A stretch of 64,000 nucleotides of DNA from JBBQNR01 sp963774075 (lineage in GTDB: Bacteria > Actinomycetota > Thermoleophilia > Solirubrobacterales > JBBDJG01), in NCBI GenBank assembly GCA_963774075.1, contig CAVZDP010000002.1, positions 248,001 to 312,000 of the forward strand, read 5' to 3'. Below the pieces are notes generated by a model. That model saw only the letters and a program-made list of their open reading frames with translations. It was not told the origin of the DNA and made no database searches. Both the position numbers and the translations under genes were made by a program. Below are positions 34,625-42,787 of this stretch, piece by piece (positions within the stretch are counted from its first letter, which is position 1; every line of letters begins with the position of its first letter).

Positions 34625-35743
34625 ATGGACACTCGCATGTCCGACTGGGTCGAGGTTCGCACGCAGGAAGAGCTCGACGACGCCCTTCGCGATCCAAAGG
34701 CGATTCCCGTGATGGTCGGGGACGGAACGTTCAACGTCTCTGCGGACCGCGTCGTGCGTGCGGCCGACTCGGTGAGCGTCGAGGCTTCGGGCGCGGCGAC
34801 GGTGGAGGCCTGGGGGTCGGCCACGGTACGCGCCGGCGGCAAGTCCCTCGTGGGCGCCTGGCAAGGGGCGAGCGTCGAAGTGACGGGCGATACGACCTGC
34901 GATGCATGGGACGACGCGACCGTCGTCGCGCGCGACTCGGCCTACGTGCGCGTGTGGGGACACGCGCGAGTGGTCGCGCACGACCGAGCCAGGGTCGAGG
35001 CCGAGCACTGGACGCAGATCGACGCGCGCGATCACGCGAGAGTGGAGGCGTGGGGCGCGGCGCTGGTGTTCTCGCAGGGACATGCAGTGGTCAGCGCCTG
35101 GGAGACGGCGACCGTGAAGGCATCGGGTAGCTGCGTCGTGCGGGCCTGGGGGTCCGCCACGGTAGAGGTGGTGGGCTCTTGCACGCTCGAGGCGTGGGAC
35201 GCGACCACCGTTCGCGCCGGCGGAACGGCACAGGTCCGTGCCCGTGGCGCGGCCATGATCCGCGCGCGCGGGCAGGCGAGAATCGATGCGGGCGACGAGG
35301 TCGCCGTCACTCGCCACGGCCCACGGGTCGAGGTAACCGGGGGGTCGCTCGTCGAGGTGCCCCGGTTCGAGAGCGTCGGGGACTGGTGCGCCTTTCACGG
35401 AGTCCGCGTCGCCGACGGGGTGGCCACTCTCTACAAGGCCGTCGGAGAGGACTATGCCTCCCGGCGCGGCACCAGCTATGCGCCCGGCTCAAAGCCCCAG
35501 GCCGACGACTGGGACGGCGGCGAGCGCGAGTGCGGCGGCGGCCTCCACTTCGCCCCGAGCCCTGCCGTGGCGCTCCAGTTCTTCCCGAGGGCCGTCCGCT
35601 ACGTGGCGTGCCCGGTGCGGCTCGAGGACATGGCCATCGCCGGTCGCTTCCACCAGCCGGGGAAGATCAAGGCCAGAGGGGTTTGCGCCCCTGTCTACGA
35701 GGTCGACGGGCTGGGCCGGCCTCTGGGCGGCGAAAACCGCTGA
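34625..35743 (+). CDS. Octapeptide-repeat beta-solenoid protein with DUF7666-like C-terminal domain
   Basis: A 372-residue protein of two parts. Residues about 45-225 are some 22 consecutive 8-residue units of the form xVxAxGxA (for example TVEAWGSA, TVRAGGKS, RVEAWGAA, QVRARGAA), the spacing expected of a right-handed beta-helix, loosely like ice-nucleation-type repeats. The C-terminal part (about 245-370) has LYKAVGEDYASRRGTSYAPG, ECGGGLHFAPSP and VCAPVYEVDG, like a domain family found in phage and environmental proteins (DUF7666-like). No signal peptide, so probably cytoplasmic. ATG at 34625; ATG at 34637 is the alternative. Function unknown. Confidence 0.75.
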   Translation: MDTRMSDWVEVRTQEELDDALRDPKAIPVMVGDGTFNVSADRVVRAADSVSVEASGAATVEAWGSATVRAGGKSLVGAWQGASVEVTGDTTCDAWDDATVVARDSAYVRVWGHARVVAHDRARVEAEHWTQIDARDHARVEAWGAALVFSQGHAVVSAWETATVKASGSCVVRAWGSATVEVVGSCTLEAWDATTVRAGGTAQVRARGAAMIRARGQARIDAGDEVAVTRHGPRVEVTGGSLVEVPRFESVGDWCAFHGVRVADGVATLYKAVGEDYASRRGTSYAPGSKPQADDWDGGERECGGGLHFAPSPAVALQFFPRAVRYVACPVRLEDMAIAGRFHQPGKIKARGVCAPVYEVDGLGRPLGGENR

Positions 35744-35838
35744 CGGACGCAGAAAAAGCAGCCAAGGAGCGGGGTCGCGACTAGGATGGGTACGGGAAGG
35801 AGGCTGCCAGGGAGGGCAGTTGTGCACGGAATGTGCCC

Positions 35839-35874
35839 GGCGAGACCCGCTTCGATCCGTGCGCGGGGCTCGCC
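35839..35874 (+). terminator. Candidate terminator after the solenoid gene
   Basis: GGCGAGACCCGC (35839-35850) pairs with GCGGGGCTCGCC (35863-35874) in 11 of 12 positions with a 12-nt loop; a pyrimidine-rich CTCTTTCCCCCATTTT follows. It lies about 100 nt after the solenoid gene. A separate run of seven T occurs near 35940. Otherwise 35744-36002 shows no gene. Confidence 0.5.
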
Positions 35875-36002
35875 ACTCTTTCCCCCATTTTCCCAGACCT
35901 CCCTGGGCCCTTCCTGGACACCCACGTCAAGGCGCGGGTTTTTTTCGTCCCCCGGATGTTTCGAGTGCGATCCGCCGGGTAATAAGCCCCGTACTCCTAC
36001 TC

Positions 36003-36119
36003 CTAGCTCAGGGACGGGGCCGGATTCCACTCAGACGGAACCTCCGCCCTCCAGGTCTGGCAGTGGGCAGATGGGCAATAGCCCCGGCCCCGTCCCTAGT
36101 CCCTCACTTAAGCTAGGAG
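36003..36119 (+). promoter_or_regulatory. Structured 5' leader of the trpB2 gene, candidate cis-regulatory RNA
   Basis: A perfect 14-bp stem, AGGGACGGGGCCGG (36010-36023) with CCGGCCCCGTCCCT (36084-36097), is enclosed by CTAGCT (36003-36008) pairing with AGCTAG (36111-36116). The AG ending the second arm is the start of the ribosome-binding site AGGAG (36115-36119), 4 nt before the ATG. The 60-nt apical part could form small hairpins such as TTCC...GGAA and CCAG-GT-CTGG. It matches no riboswitch class I can recall; a T-box was considered but the TGGNACCGCG box is absent. Confidence 0.5.
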
Positions 36120-36123
36120 CTTC

Positions 36124-37485
36124 ATGGTTGAGGCGACGAAGATCCTGCTCGGCGAGGCGGAGATCCCGACTCACTGGGTGAACCTGATGCCCGACCTGCC
36201 TGGGGCGCCCGCTCCCCCACTTCGTCCCGATACGCTCGAGCCGGCGGGTCCGGAGGACCTCGCGCCGATCTTTCCGATGGCCCTGATCGAGCAGGAGGTC
36301 TCGGCCGAGCCGGAGCTCGAGATACCCGACGAGGTGCGCGAGATCTACAAGCTCTGGCGCCCCACCCCACTCCTGCGCGCACGCCGGCTCGAGCGAGCGC
36401 TCGACACGCCGGCCCACCTCTACTACAAGTACGAGGGCACGTCGCCGGCCGGGTCGCACAAGCCGAACACGGCCGTGCCGCAGGCCTACTACAACCGCGA
36501 GCAGGGAATTCGCCGGCTCGCGACCGAGACGGGCGCCGGCCAGTGGGGCTCTGCGCTCGCGCTCGCCTGCAGGTTGATGGACCTGGACTGCGTCGTGTTC
36601 ATGGTCGGCTCGAGCTACGACCAGAAGCCCTACCGGCGGTCGATGATGGAGACCTGGGGCGCGACGGTCCATCGCAGTCCGTCCCGCGCGACCGAGGCCG
36701 GCCGCGCGCAGGCCGAGCACGACACCGGCTCGCTCGGGATCGCCATCTCCGAGGCGGTCGAGGTGGCGGCCGGTGATCCTGAGACCAACTACGCGCTCGG
36801 CTCGGTGCTCAACCACGTGCTGCTGCACCAGACCGTGATCGGGCAGGAGTCGCTCGCCCAGATGGAGAAGGTGGGCGAGTACCCCGACATGGTGATCGGC
36901 TGCGTGGGCGGCGGCTCGAACTTCGCCGGCATCGCGATCCCCTTCGTGCGGGCGAATTTGCGCGAAGGCAAGACGACGCGCTTCATCGCCTGCGAGCCGG
37001 CGGCCTGCCCAACGCTGACACGCGGGACCTACCGCTACGACTTCGGCGACACGATGGGTATGACGCCGCTGATGCCGATGTACACGCTGGGGCACGACTT
37101 CGTCCCGCCCCCCGTACACGCTGGCGGCCTTCGTTACCACGGCGACGCCCCGCTTCTCTGCGGGCTCGTCAAGGAGGGCCTCGTCGAGGCGCGCGCGTTC
37201 AAGCAGAACCCCACGTTCGAGGCGGCGGTGCAGTTCGCGCGTACCGAGGGGATCATCCCGGCGCCGGAGCCCGCCCACGCGGTCCGCGCCGCGATAGACG
37301 AGGCGCTCGCGGCTCGCGAATCCGGCGAGGAGCGCGTGATTCTCTTCAACCTCTGCGGCCACGGGCACTTCGACCTCGCCGCCTACGACGCATACTTGGC
37401 CGGCACGCTCGAGGACCCGGAGTTCTCCGAAGCCGACATGGAAGCCGCTCTCGCGCGCCTTCCTGAGACGCCGGCGCTCGCCTAG
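36124..37485 (+). CDS. trpB2: TrpB2-type tryptophan synthase beta-like PLP enzyme
   Basis: Fold-type II PLP enzyme of 453 residues. The PLP lysine lies in YEGTSPAGSHKPNTA, the phosphate loop in CVGGGSNFAG, and the C-terminal LFNLCGHGHFDL is typical of the TrpB2 subgroup (TIGR01415). These enzymes condense serine or phosphoserine with indole and are usually independent of TrpA. No trpA or other trp gene is nearby, so a salvage or indole-scavenging role is likely. ATG at 36124 with AGGAG, inside a structured leader. Confidence 0.93.
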   Translation: MVEATKILLGEAEIPTHWVNLMPDLPGAPAPPLRPDTLEPAGPEDLAPIFPMALIEQEVSAEPELEIPDEVREIYKLWRPTPLLRARRLERALDTPAHLYYKYEGTSPAGSHKPNTAVPQAYYNREQGIRRLATETGAGQWGSALALACRLMDLDCVVFMVGSSYDQKPYRRSMMETWGATVHRSPSRATEAGRAQAEHDTGSLGIAISEAVEVAAGDPETNYALGSVLNHVLLHQTVIGQESLAQMEKVGEYPDMVIGCVGGGSNFAGIAIPFVRANLREGKTTRFIACEPAACPTLTRGTYRYDFGDTMGMTPLMPMYTLGHDFVPPPVHAGGLRYHGDAPLLCGLVKEGLVEARAFKQNPTFEAAVQFARTEGIIPAPEPAHAVRAAIDEALAARESGEERVILFNLCGHGHFDLAAYDAYLAGTLEDPEFSEADMEAALARLPETPALA

Positions 37486-37785
37486 TGACCTAGGAACGTT
37501 CTCCTCGGACACGGCTCCAGGTACTCGCCTCGCGAAAGAGACACGGCCACCCGCAGGGACGAGAGTGGCCGTGTCGCGTCTTGGCATCGGGGGCGTTCCA
37601 TGCCCCATGTGAAGGGCGCCAGGTTACGCCTGCCGGTTTCGCCGTGCAGTGGCGAAAAGCCCAAATAGCGAGTTCTTTTTGTACTCGAGGAACGACTTTC
37701 CTTTTACTTTCTCCGTATATCCGTACAGTCGGGTTTGCCTTCCTACCGCTTCCGGGTAGCCGCAAACAGGACGGAAGGAGGAGAG
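37486..37785. other. Intergenic region with a strong hairpin after trpB2
   Basis: Contains GACACGGCCAC (37540-37550) and its perfect complement GTGGCCGTGTC (37565-37575), a terminator-like hairpin without a T-run, and a second small hairpin GGGGC-GTTCCAT-GCCCC near 37590-37608. The stretch 37665-37735 is AT-richer than the surroundings and probably holds the promoter of the next small gene; CTACC/GGGTAG near 37743-37758 forms another stem just before its ribosome-binding site. Confidence 0.45.
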
Positions 37786-38007
37786 GTGGGGATCGCAGAG
37801 ACCGAAGCAGCGGCGCAGTCAGCCGCAGCACCTATCGAAGGCGCCGACCCGGCCCGCGTGGCCGAGTCCGGTCCATCCCGCCTCGAGGCCCTGGCCCTCG
37901 CGAGAGCGCGGCGGTTGGAGCAGCGCGAGGCCCTTCGCGCCCAGAACCTGCTCGCAGTGGCGCACCTTCGCAAGCGCGGGCGCTTCGGGCGCGAGCGGCT
38001 CGTCTAG
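37786..38007 (+). CDS. Small helical hypothetical protein
   Basis: A 73-residue protein. The first 25 residues are Ala/Glu-rich, and the rest is a basic amphipathic helix (LEALALARARRLEQREALRA, then KRGRFGRERLV). GTG at 37786 follows a strong GGAAGGAGGAGAG. It precedes the P450 gene by 34 nt and may be co-transcribed. No family recognised. Confidence 0.6.
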   Translation: MGIAETEAAAQSAAAPIEGADPARVAESGPSRLEALALARARRLEQREALRAQNLLAVAHLRKRGRFGRERLV

Positions 38008-38041
38008 GCCACTGCACTAGTCTCCAGCCGAGGAGACGACT

Positions 38042-39421
38042 ATGGCAAGGCACGAGCTTCCGCCCGGTCCCCGCGAGCCGAGCGTCATCCAGACGATCGG
38101 CTGGTGGGTACGGCCCATCTCCTTCCTCGAGCGCTGCCGCGCCCGCTACGGCAAGCGCTTCACGATCAAGCTCCTCGGGGCGCCTCGGTTCGTGATGCTC
38201 TCCGACCCCGAGGAGATCAAGCAGCTCTTCACCGCTTCGCCCGAGGTCCTGCATCCCGGCGAGGGCGCGCGCATCCTCGAGCCCGTAGTGGGAGGCAATT
38301 CCGTGGTCCTGCTCGACGAGGGGCTCCACATGGAACAGCGCAAGATGATGCTGCCGGCTTTCCACGGCGAGAAGATGCAGCGCCTCTCGGGCCTCATGGC
38401 CGAGGTGGCGGAGCGCGACGCGGCGAGCTGGCCGAGCGGCGAGCCGGTCGCGCTGCACCCGAGGCTCCAGGGGCTGACGCTGGAGATCATCCTGCGAGCG
38501 GTCTTCGGCCTCGATGAGGGTCGAAGGCTCGATGCCCTGCGCGAGCGCCTGACCGCGATCCTCGACACGAGCGCTCAGCCGCAGTCGATGGTGCCCCAGC
38601 TCCAGTTCGAGATCGCGGGGCGCGGGCCCTGGGCCAGTTTCGTTCGCATGCGCGACGCTGCAGACGAGCTCATCTTCGAGTTGATCGAGGAGCGCCGGGC
38701 CGAGGAGGGCGAACGAGATGACATCCTCTCGATGCTGCTGGAAGCGCGGCACGAGAATGGCTCGCCGATGTCCGCGCAGGAGCTCCGAGACGAGCTGATG
38801 ACGCTGCTCGTTGCCGGCCACGAGACCACGGCATCCGAGCTCGCCTGGGCGTTCGAGCGGCTCGCCCGTTCGCCCGAAGTTCGTGAGCGGTTGATCGACG
38901 AGATCGACCGGGGCGAGGACGACGCCTATCTCACGGCCACGATCCAGGAAACGCTTCGCCGCCGGCCGGTGCTGCCGAACGCAGCGCCTAGGCTCGTCAA
39001 GCAGCCGGTGGAGATCGGGGGTTGGACCTACCCGCCCGGCGTGTGCGTCGTCGCCAACAGCTACCTCGTGCACCACGACCCGGACATCTACCCGGACCCC
39101 TACGCCTTCCGCCCCGAGCGCTTCATCGACGAGCCGCCCGGCACCTACACGTGGATCCCGTTCGGAGGCGGGCGCCGCCGCTGCCTGGGAGCGAGTTTCG
39201 CCACGCTCGAGATGAAGATCGTGCTGCGCGCCGTGCTTTCCCGAAGCGACGTTGTCGTGGCCGGCGACGGCGTCGAGGTGAGCGCGCGGCGTGCCATCAC
39301 CCTCAGCCCTGCGCGCGGCGCGACTGCCGTGCTGCGGGACCGTGTGCCCGCGGCTGTGGAACCCGGCGCGATCGAGCCGGACGCAACCCAGCCGCCTGAG
39401 CCCGAGCCGGCAGCCGTCTAG
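38042..39421 (+). CDS. Cytochrome P450
   Basis: Heme monooxygenase of 459 residues. The I-helix oxygen-binding motif is AGHETTA, the K-helix ExxR is ETLRRRP, the meander has FRPERF, and the heme-ligand loop is FGGGRRRCLGASFA with C381 as ligand. The style (FGGGRRRCLG, PGPxxP start) resembles bacterial CYP110/CYP138-like fatty-acid or terpene hydroxylases. No ferredoxin partner gene is adjacent. A 30-residue Pro/Glu-rich tail ends the protein. ATG start. Confidence 0.95.
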   Translation: MARHELPPGPREPSVIQTIGWWVRPISFLERCRARYGKRFTIKLLGAPRFVMLSDPEEIKQLFTASPEVLHPGEGARILEPVVGGNSVVLLDEGLHMEQRKMMLPAFHGEKMQRLSGLMAEVAERDAASWPSGEPVALHPRLQGLTLEIILRAVFGLDEGRRLDALRERLTAILDTSAQPQSMVPQLQFEIAGRGPWASFVRMRDAADELIFELIEERRAEEGERDDILSMLLEARHENGSPMSAQELRDELMTLLVAGHETTASELAWAFERLARSPEVRERLIDEIDRGEDDAYLTATIQETLRRRPVLPNAAPRLVKQPVEIGGWTYPPGVCVVANSYLVHHDPDIYPDPYAFRPERFIDEPPGTYTWIPFGGGRRRCLGASFATLEMKIVLRAVLSRSDVVVAGDGVEVSARRAITLSPARGATAVLRDRVPAAVEPGAIEPDATQPPEPEPAAV

Positions 39422-39606
39422 CCGAGGGCACTGGCTCTGCGGCTCGCCCCCGCGCCCCGAAACGCGAGTAGACTCGGAGTGAGTGGACAAGGGGCTGCTT
39501 GGCGACGGAACGCGCTGCTGCCTTCACCATAATGGTCGGCCGTTTGCCGAGCCACTGGCCAGTAGCAGCTGAGCCGCCCCCACTCAAAAAAGGGCGAAGG
39601 GCAGCC

Positions 39607-39807
39607 TTAGCGCTTGTCCGACTCTGGACTTCTCGGCTCCCGCTTGACCAACGGTCGTGCGGGTAACCACCTCGCCACGTGCGCGGCACCATCATGGGAG
39701 GTCCCTAGCCCGGCAGACGCACGCTCAGCGGCAGCGGCGCCCTTGGTGGGAATACGGCCCTGGTCGCGCGCGACCCAGTCCTCGTTTTGCTCGTGCTCCT
39801 TGCGCAT
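39607..39807 (-). CDS. Small hydrophilic hypothetical protein
   Basis: A 66-residue polar protein beginning MRKEHEQNEDWVARDQGRIP. The ATG at 39807 has GGGGAGC upstream; the open frame to 39915 is less coding-like. A GCCCTTTTTT run lies just past the stop and could end the transcript. Function unknown. Confidence 0.45.
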   Translation of the reverse strand: MRKEHEQNEDWVARDQGRIPTKGAAAAERASAGLGTSHDGAAHVARWLPARPLVKREPRSPESDKR

Positions 39808-39931
39808 CTTGCTCCCCTCGCCCTCGAATGGACCGCTGTTGGACTCCCGGAAGAGGACAGCGGTCTGTATCCAGCTTACACCGCGAGATGCAGCTAATGC
39901 GAGCAACCTGTGCACGCGCTACGAGATGAGA

Positions 39932-39983
39932 GCCCGCGCGAGCATCGCCCAAGTTTGCATCTCCAACTTGCAACCGCGCGGGC
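39932..39983 (+). promoter_or_regulatory. Nested hairpin upstream of a small gene
   Basis: GCCCGCGCG (39932-39940) pairs perfectly with CGCGCGGGC (39975-39983), and inside it CAAGTT pairs with AACTTG. The structure ends 42 nt before the start of the gene at 40026. It could be a leader element or the terminator of an unseen transcript. Confidence 0.4.
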
Positions 39984-40025
39984 GGAGCGACTAGATTTCT
40001 GCCCCAGACCTAGGAGGTAGGCCGC

Positions 40026-40205
40026 ATGTCCACCACGCGTCAAGACCCCCGCACCGGCCAGGCCGTCGAGCGGGGGACGATGGAGTACGTCACCGTCATC
40101 GCAGAGGAGATGGAGCGCAGCGTTCGCGATCTGCGCGAGACCGTCGAGGAGCTGCACCGGCAGGTCGCCGGCCTCAAGCACTGGATCAGCCCGAGCTCGG
40201 AGTGA
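40026..40205 (+). CDS. Small coiled-coil protein
   Basis: A 59-residue protein. After MSTTRQDPRTGQAVERG, residues 20-52 form a clear helical heptad pattern (VIAEEMERSVRDLRETVEEL, then HRQVAGLKHWI). ATG at 40026 follows AGGAGG at good spacing. It could be a small oligomerising or scaffold protein; no family recognised. Confidence 0.6.
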   Translation: MSTTRQDPRTGQAVERGTMEYVTVIAEEMERSVRDLRETVEELHRQVAGLKHWISPSSE

Positions 40206-40240
40206 ACGCGCGGTAGGCGCAAGAGGCCCGGGCCGCAGGG

Positions 40241-41062
40241 CTAGGGAAGGAAGATTCCCTGCCTCGCGAGCGGCTGCTCATCGCCCGTGCCGCAAACGGG
40301 CGGGCAGAGCCCGGGGCTGTGCGTGAGCGTTCCGTCGGGACCTGCGTCGGAAACCTGGTACCCGACGATCGTCTGATCGAAGCTGGCTCCGCGAAGCGCC
40401 ATGACCGTGCGCTGCAGCTCCTTGACGGTTCCCGCGATGAACGTGTCGAGCGACGTGACGAGGTTGCAGACGCCTCCGTTCGGCCCTCCGTTGTCGGCGC
40501 ACTGACCCGGTATCGCGAAGGCGAGATCGCTCACCGTCGCCGTCACGCAGGGCGGCATGCCTTGGGGCTGGGGGCAGGGGGCTGGGGGATTGGGATTGCC
40601 GCTCGCGTGGTCGGTCATGCGCGCCGCGGTCAACGTTAGGAAGGGGCCCGTGTAGTCGGCATTCACGGCAGCGCAGCCCGGAGTTCCGACGGCGGCACAG
40701 CGAACATCGCTCAACGTTACTCGGAACGTGACGTCTTCCTCATCGTTTCCGTCTACGGGGAGGCAGGGGGGTATTTCGCCGTTCGTACACAACACGTCCA
40801 GCCTCAGGATTCCGCGCCCGGCCCCAACCGAGCCCATCTTCGTCATGACCCCGTCGACCTGCGGCGGCTCACACGAAGGAGAGGCAAGCGGCGCAACGTG
40901 GTTGCTGTTCGGGTTGGTGCATTTCGTGAAGGCGGGCACTAGCGGCACCTGAAACGGGGTACCGGAGCCGGGACGCGGGTGCGTAGCCGTAGCAGGGCCG
41001 GCCGAGGCGAAAACCATTAGAACGCCCAGTCCGAGCGCCGCAGCAATCGTCCTTCCTCTCAC
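40241..41062 (-). CDS. Secreted hypothetical protein
   Basis: A 273-residue protein with a Sec signal peptide (MRGRTIAAALGLGVLMVFAS, cleavage near ATA-THP). The mature part has at least ten cysteines, several in pairs (CTNPN...SCEPP, CTNGEIPPCLP, VRCAAVGTPGCAA), suggesting disulfides, and a beta-rich pattern (TFRVTLSDVRC, PFLTLTAARMTDHASGN). Unknown family, though lipid-transfer-like or structural roles are possible. Confidence 0.65.
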   Translation of the reverse strand: MRGRTIAAALGLGVLMVFASAGPATATHPRPGSGTPFQVPLVPAFTKCTNPNSNHVAPLASPSCEPPQVDGVMTKMGSVGAGRGILRLDVLCTNGEIPPCLPVDGNDEEDVTFRVTLSDVRCAAVGTPGCAAVNADYTGPFLTLTAARMTDHASGNPNPPAPCPQPQGMPPCVTATVSDLAFAIPGQCADNGGPNGGVCNLVTSLDTFIAGTVKELQRTVMALRGASFDQTIVGYQVSDAGPDGTLTHSPGLCPPVCGTGDEQPLARQGIFLP

Positions 41063-41156
41063 GCGACCTCCCCTGATCGTTGTTGGACGACTCTACGCTC
41101 AGACCTGGGCAGGTACAAGGTGCGGCGGGCCCAACCCCGTCGACGAAGTTCTCCGC

Positions 41157-41441
41157 TCAGCGCTTCAACATGCGGCCAACGGCTCCCATCAGCTCGTCCG
41201 CCTGAGCATCGGAGCCGCGGGGGCCTTCGCCCTTTCCAGCGAGACAGTGGCGCGCGTGCCCGTCCAGGAGCCCTAGAGCGGTCTTGTCGAGTGCCGCCTG
41301 GACCGCGTTGATCTGTGTCAGCACGTCGATGCAGTAACGGTCGTCCTCGACCATGCCGGCTATACCTCGAACCTGCCCCTCGATACGGCTCAGCCGCTTG
41401 AGGAGCTGATCCTTTGAGGCGCTGTATCCCCTACTCACCAT
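41157..41441 (-). CDS. csoR: CsoR/FrmR-family metal-sensing repressor
   Basis: A 94-residue all-helical repressor of the DUF156 family. The Cys-His-Cys metal ligands of CsoR are all present: C37 (RYCIDVL), H62 and C66 (DGHARHC). Copper(I) binding would release DNA. It is the second gene of a two-gene operon after a DUF4396 membrane protein (22-nt gap), downstream of a perfect CsoR-type operator, so autoregulation is likely. Confidence 0.92.
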   Translation of the reverse strand: MVSRGYSASKDQLLKRLSRIEGQVRGIAGMVEDDRYCIDVLTQINAVQAALDKTALGLLDGHARHCLAGKGEGPRGSDAQADELMGAVGRMLKR

Positions 41442-41463
41442 TGTGGGCTCCTTCGCGAAGGGC

Positions 41464-42048
41464 TCAGCTCAACCCCTCGATCGCCAATACGACTGTGCCG
41501 AACACCGCCGCCACCGCCGCCACAGCGGCCACGACCCGCGTCGGCGGTCCGCCATGGATTCCGGTGTTGTGCACTGCTACGTGTCCCTTACCCCGCGCGA
41601 TGAGCCAACGATTGACCGGCAGAGCAACCGCGCCCGCGATGACCAGGGCCACCGAAAGGCTGCCCCAGAAGAGAAGGCTCCCGACCCCCGCGTCCATCGC
41701 CCCCGGAATGACGAGGATGATCGCGTTGTCGACGATCTCCATCGTGGCGATGCTGAGGGTGTCGGACGCGAGCGCGATTGGGATCACGGTGCCAACCGCC
41801 AACCCCGCGCGCAGCAGTGGCAGGCTCGTCAGGCCGTAGCCAAAAAGGAAGGCGAGGCCCACGGCGAGCGCGATCGTGCCGAAGTCCGAGAACCCGAGCG
41901 CCGTTCCGATCGCCACGCCGGCGACTTCGCCGATGGCACAGCCGGTCAGGCAGTGCAGGGTCGCGCTGAATGCCACGCTCGTAAGCGCGCTGCCGGATGT
42001 CGGCATCTCGTGGTGGTCGTGCTCGTGACTGTGGGCGGCTGCTTCCAA
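41464..42048 (-). CDS. DUF4396 integral membrane protein, probably copper-linked
   Basis: A 194-residue protein. A His-rich N-terminus (HSHEHDHHE) could bind metal, and four to five membrane spans follow. The span starting SATLHCLTGCAIGEVAG keeps two cysteines, and SDTLSIATMEIVDNAI and ALPVNRWLIARGKGHVAVH are typical of DUF4396. Cotranscription with a CsoR-type regulator and the operator upstream indicate a role in copper (or related metal) handling. Mechanism unknown. Confidence 0.85.
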   Translation of the reverse strand: MEAAAHSHEHDHHEMPTSGSALTSVAFSATLHCLTGCAIGEVAGVAIGTALGFSDFGTIALAVGLAFLFGYGLTSLPLLRAGLAVGTVIPIALASDTLSIATMEIVDNAIILVIPGAMDAGVGSLLFWGSLSVALVIAGAVALPVNRWLIARGKGHVAVHNTGIHGGPPTRVVAAVAAVAAVFGTVVLAIEGLS

Positions 42049-42099
42049 CGCTGTCCTCCCTTGGAGCCTGGGGAATAGCCTCGAGTCGTGTACCGTAGC

Positions 42100-42116
42100 A
42101 TACCCCTAGGGGGTAT
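42100..42116 (-). promoter_or_regulatory. CsoR-type operator
   Basis: The perfect palindrome ATACCCC-TAG-GGGGTAT, 52 nt upstream of the DUF4396 start, matches the TACCCnnnnGGGTA-like operators of CsoR repressors. The GTACCGTAGCATACC segment around it may overlap the promoter. Confidence 0.8.
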
Positions 42117-42150
42117 TCCGAGCGCCGCCGGAAACCCTCATGAACGAAAA

Positions 42151-42168
42151 GCCCCGGGTTACCGGGGC
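42151..42168. terminator. Small GC hairpin with flanking A and T runs
   Basis: GCCCCGG-GTTA-CCGGGGC, preceded by AAAA and followed by CTTT. The flanks let it terminate on either strand; on the minus strand the product ends in TTTTCG. No gene immediately upstream on either strand explains it. Confidence 0.5.
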
Positions 42169-42321
42169 CTTTGATGCTCATCGAGTCCGTGAGAAGATCG
42201 CCAAGAAGCCCGCTCAGCCCAACGATGCGGATCGCAGCGTCCGCACTCGCCATTCCAAGCGGGCTCCCTGGGAACCTGTGCCGGGCAGTGTAAGGCTCAC
42301 GTCGCCTGAAGCAAAGCCCAA

Positions 42322-42735
42322 TTGGACAGAGCTAGAGCGATAGCCCTCCTCGACGAGCTCCACCGGGCGCAGAACGAGTTCTATGCCGGCGGCGAGAGCG
42401 CGCCACTGCGCAAGCTGCTCACGCCTGACATCACGTGGATCGTGCCTGGCGAGAACCACATCGCGGGCAGCTACCACGGGATCGACGCGGTCTTCGACTA
42501 CTTCCGACGTCGACGTGGATTCGCCAACGGAACCTTTCAGATGCATCGCAGAGACGTCCTCGTTGGCGACGGTGACCGGCTGGCCGCTTTGACTGACGGC
42601 ACCGCCACGATCGGAGGCCGGCAGCGCCGCTGGTCGACGGTTGGCGTTTACGACACGGTGGATGAGAGACGAATCTCGGCATGCTGGCTGCTGCCCTTCG
42701 ACCAGCGAGAATTCGATTCCATCTGGTCGCGCTGA
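42322..42735 (+). CDS. SnoaL/NTF2-like protein
   Basis: A 137-residue protein with the cone-shaped NTF2-like fold signature: an N-terminal helix (ALLDELHRAQNEFYAGGESA), LTPDITWIVPGENHIAGSYHG, and alternating strands to WLLPFDQREFDSIW. Such proteins are small-molecule isomerases, binding proteins or unknown. The TTG at 42322 is my choice; no ATG precedes the helix. Confidence 0.75.
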   Translation: MDRARAIALLDELHRAQNEFYAGGESAPLRKLLTPDITWIVPGENHIAGSYHGIDAVFDYFRRRRGFANGTFQMHRRDVLVGDGDRLAALTDGTATIGGRQRRWSTVGVYDTVDERRISACWLLPFDQREFDSIWSR

Positions 42736-42787
42736 CCGTCGCACCTGGTTCCGCCAGGAGAAACCACTGTATGAATGGAGGTCCACC

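Noticed and set aside
36020..36060. T-box-like GGAACC near the trpB2 leader
   Set aside because: The invariant T-box sequence (TGGNACCGCG) and specifier stem are absent; only a short, common string matches.
37680..37785. Possible c-di-GMP (GEMM) riboswitch before the small gene at 37786
   Set aside because: The conserved GEMM cores (CACGCACAGGGCAAACC, GGGACGCAAAGCC) are not present; only a GGGTAG hairpin resembles part of it.
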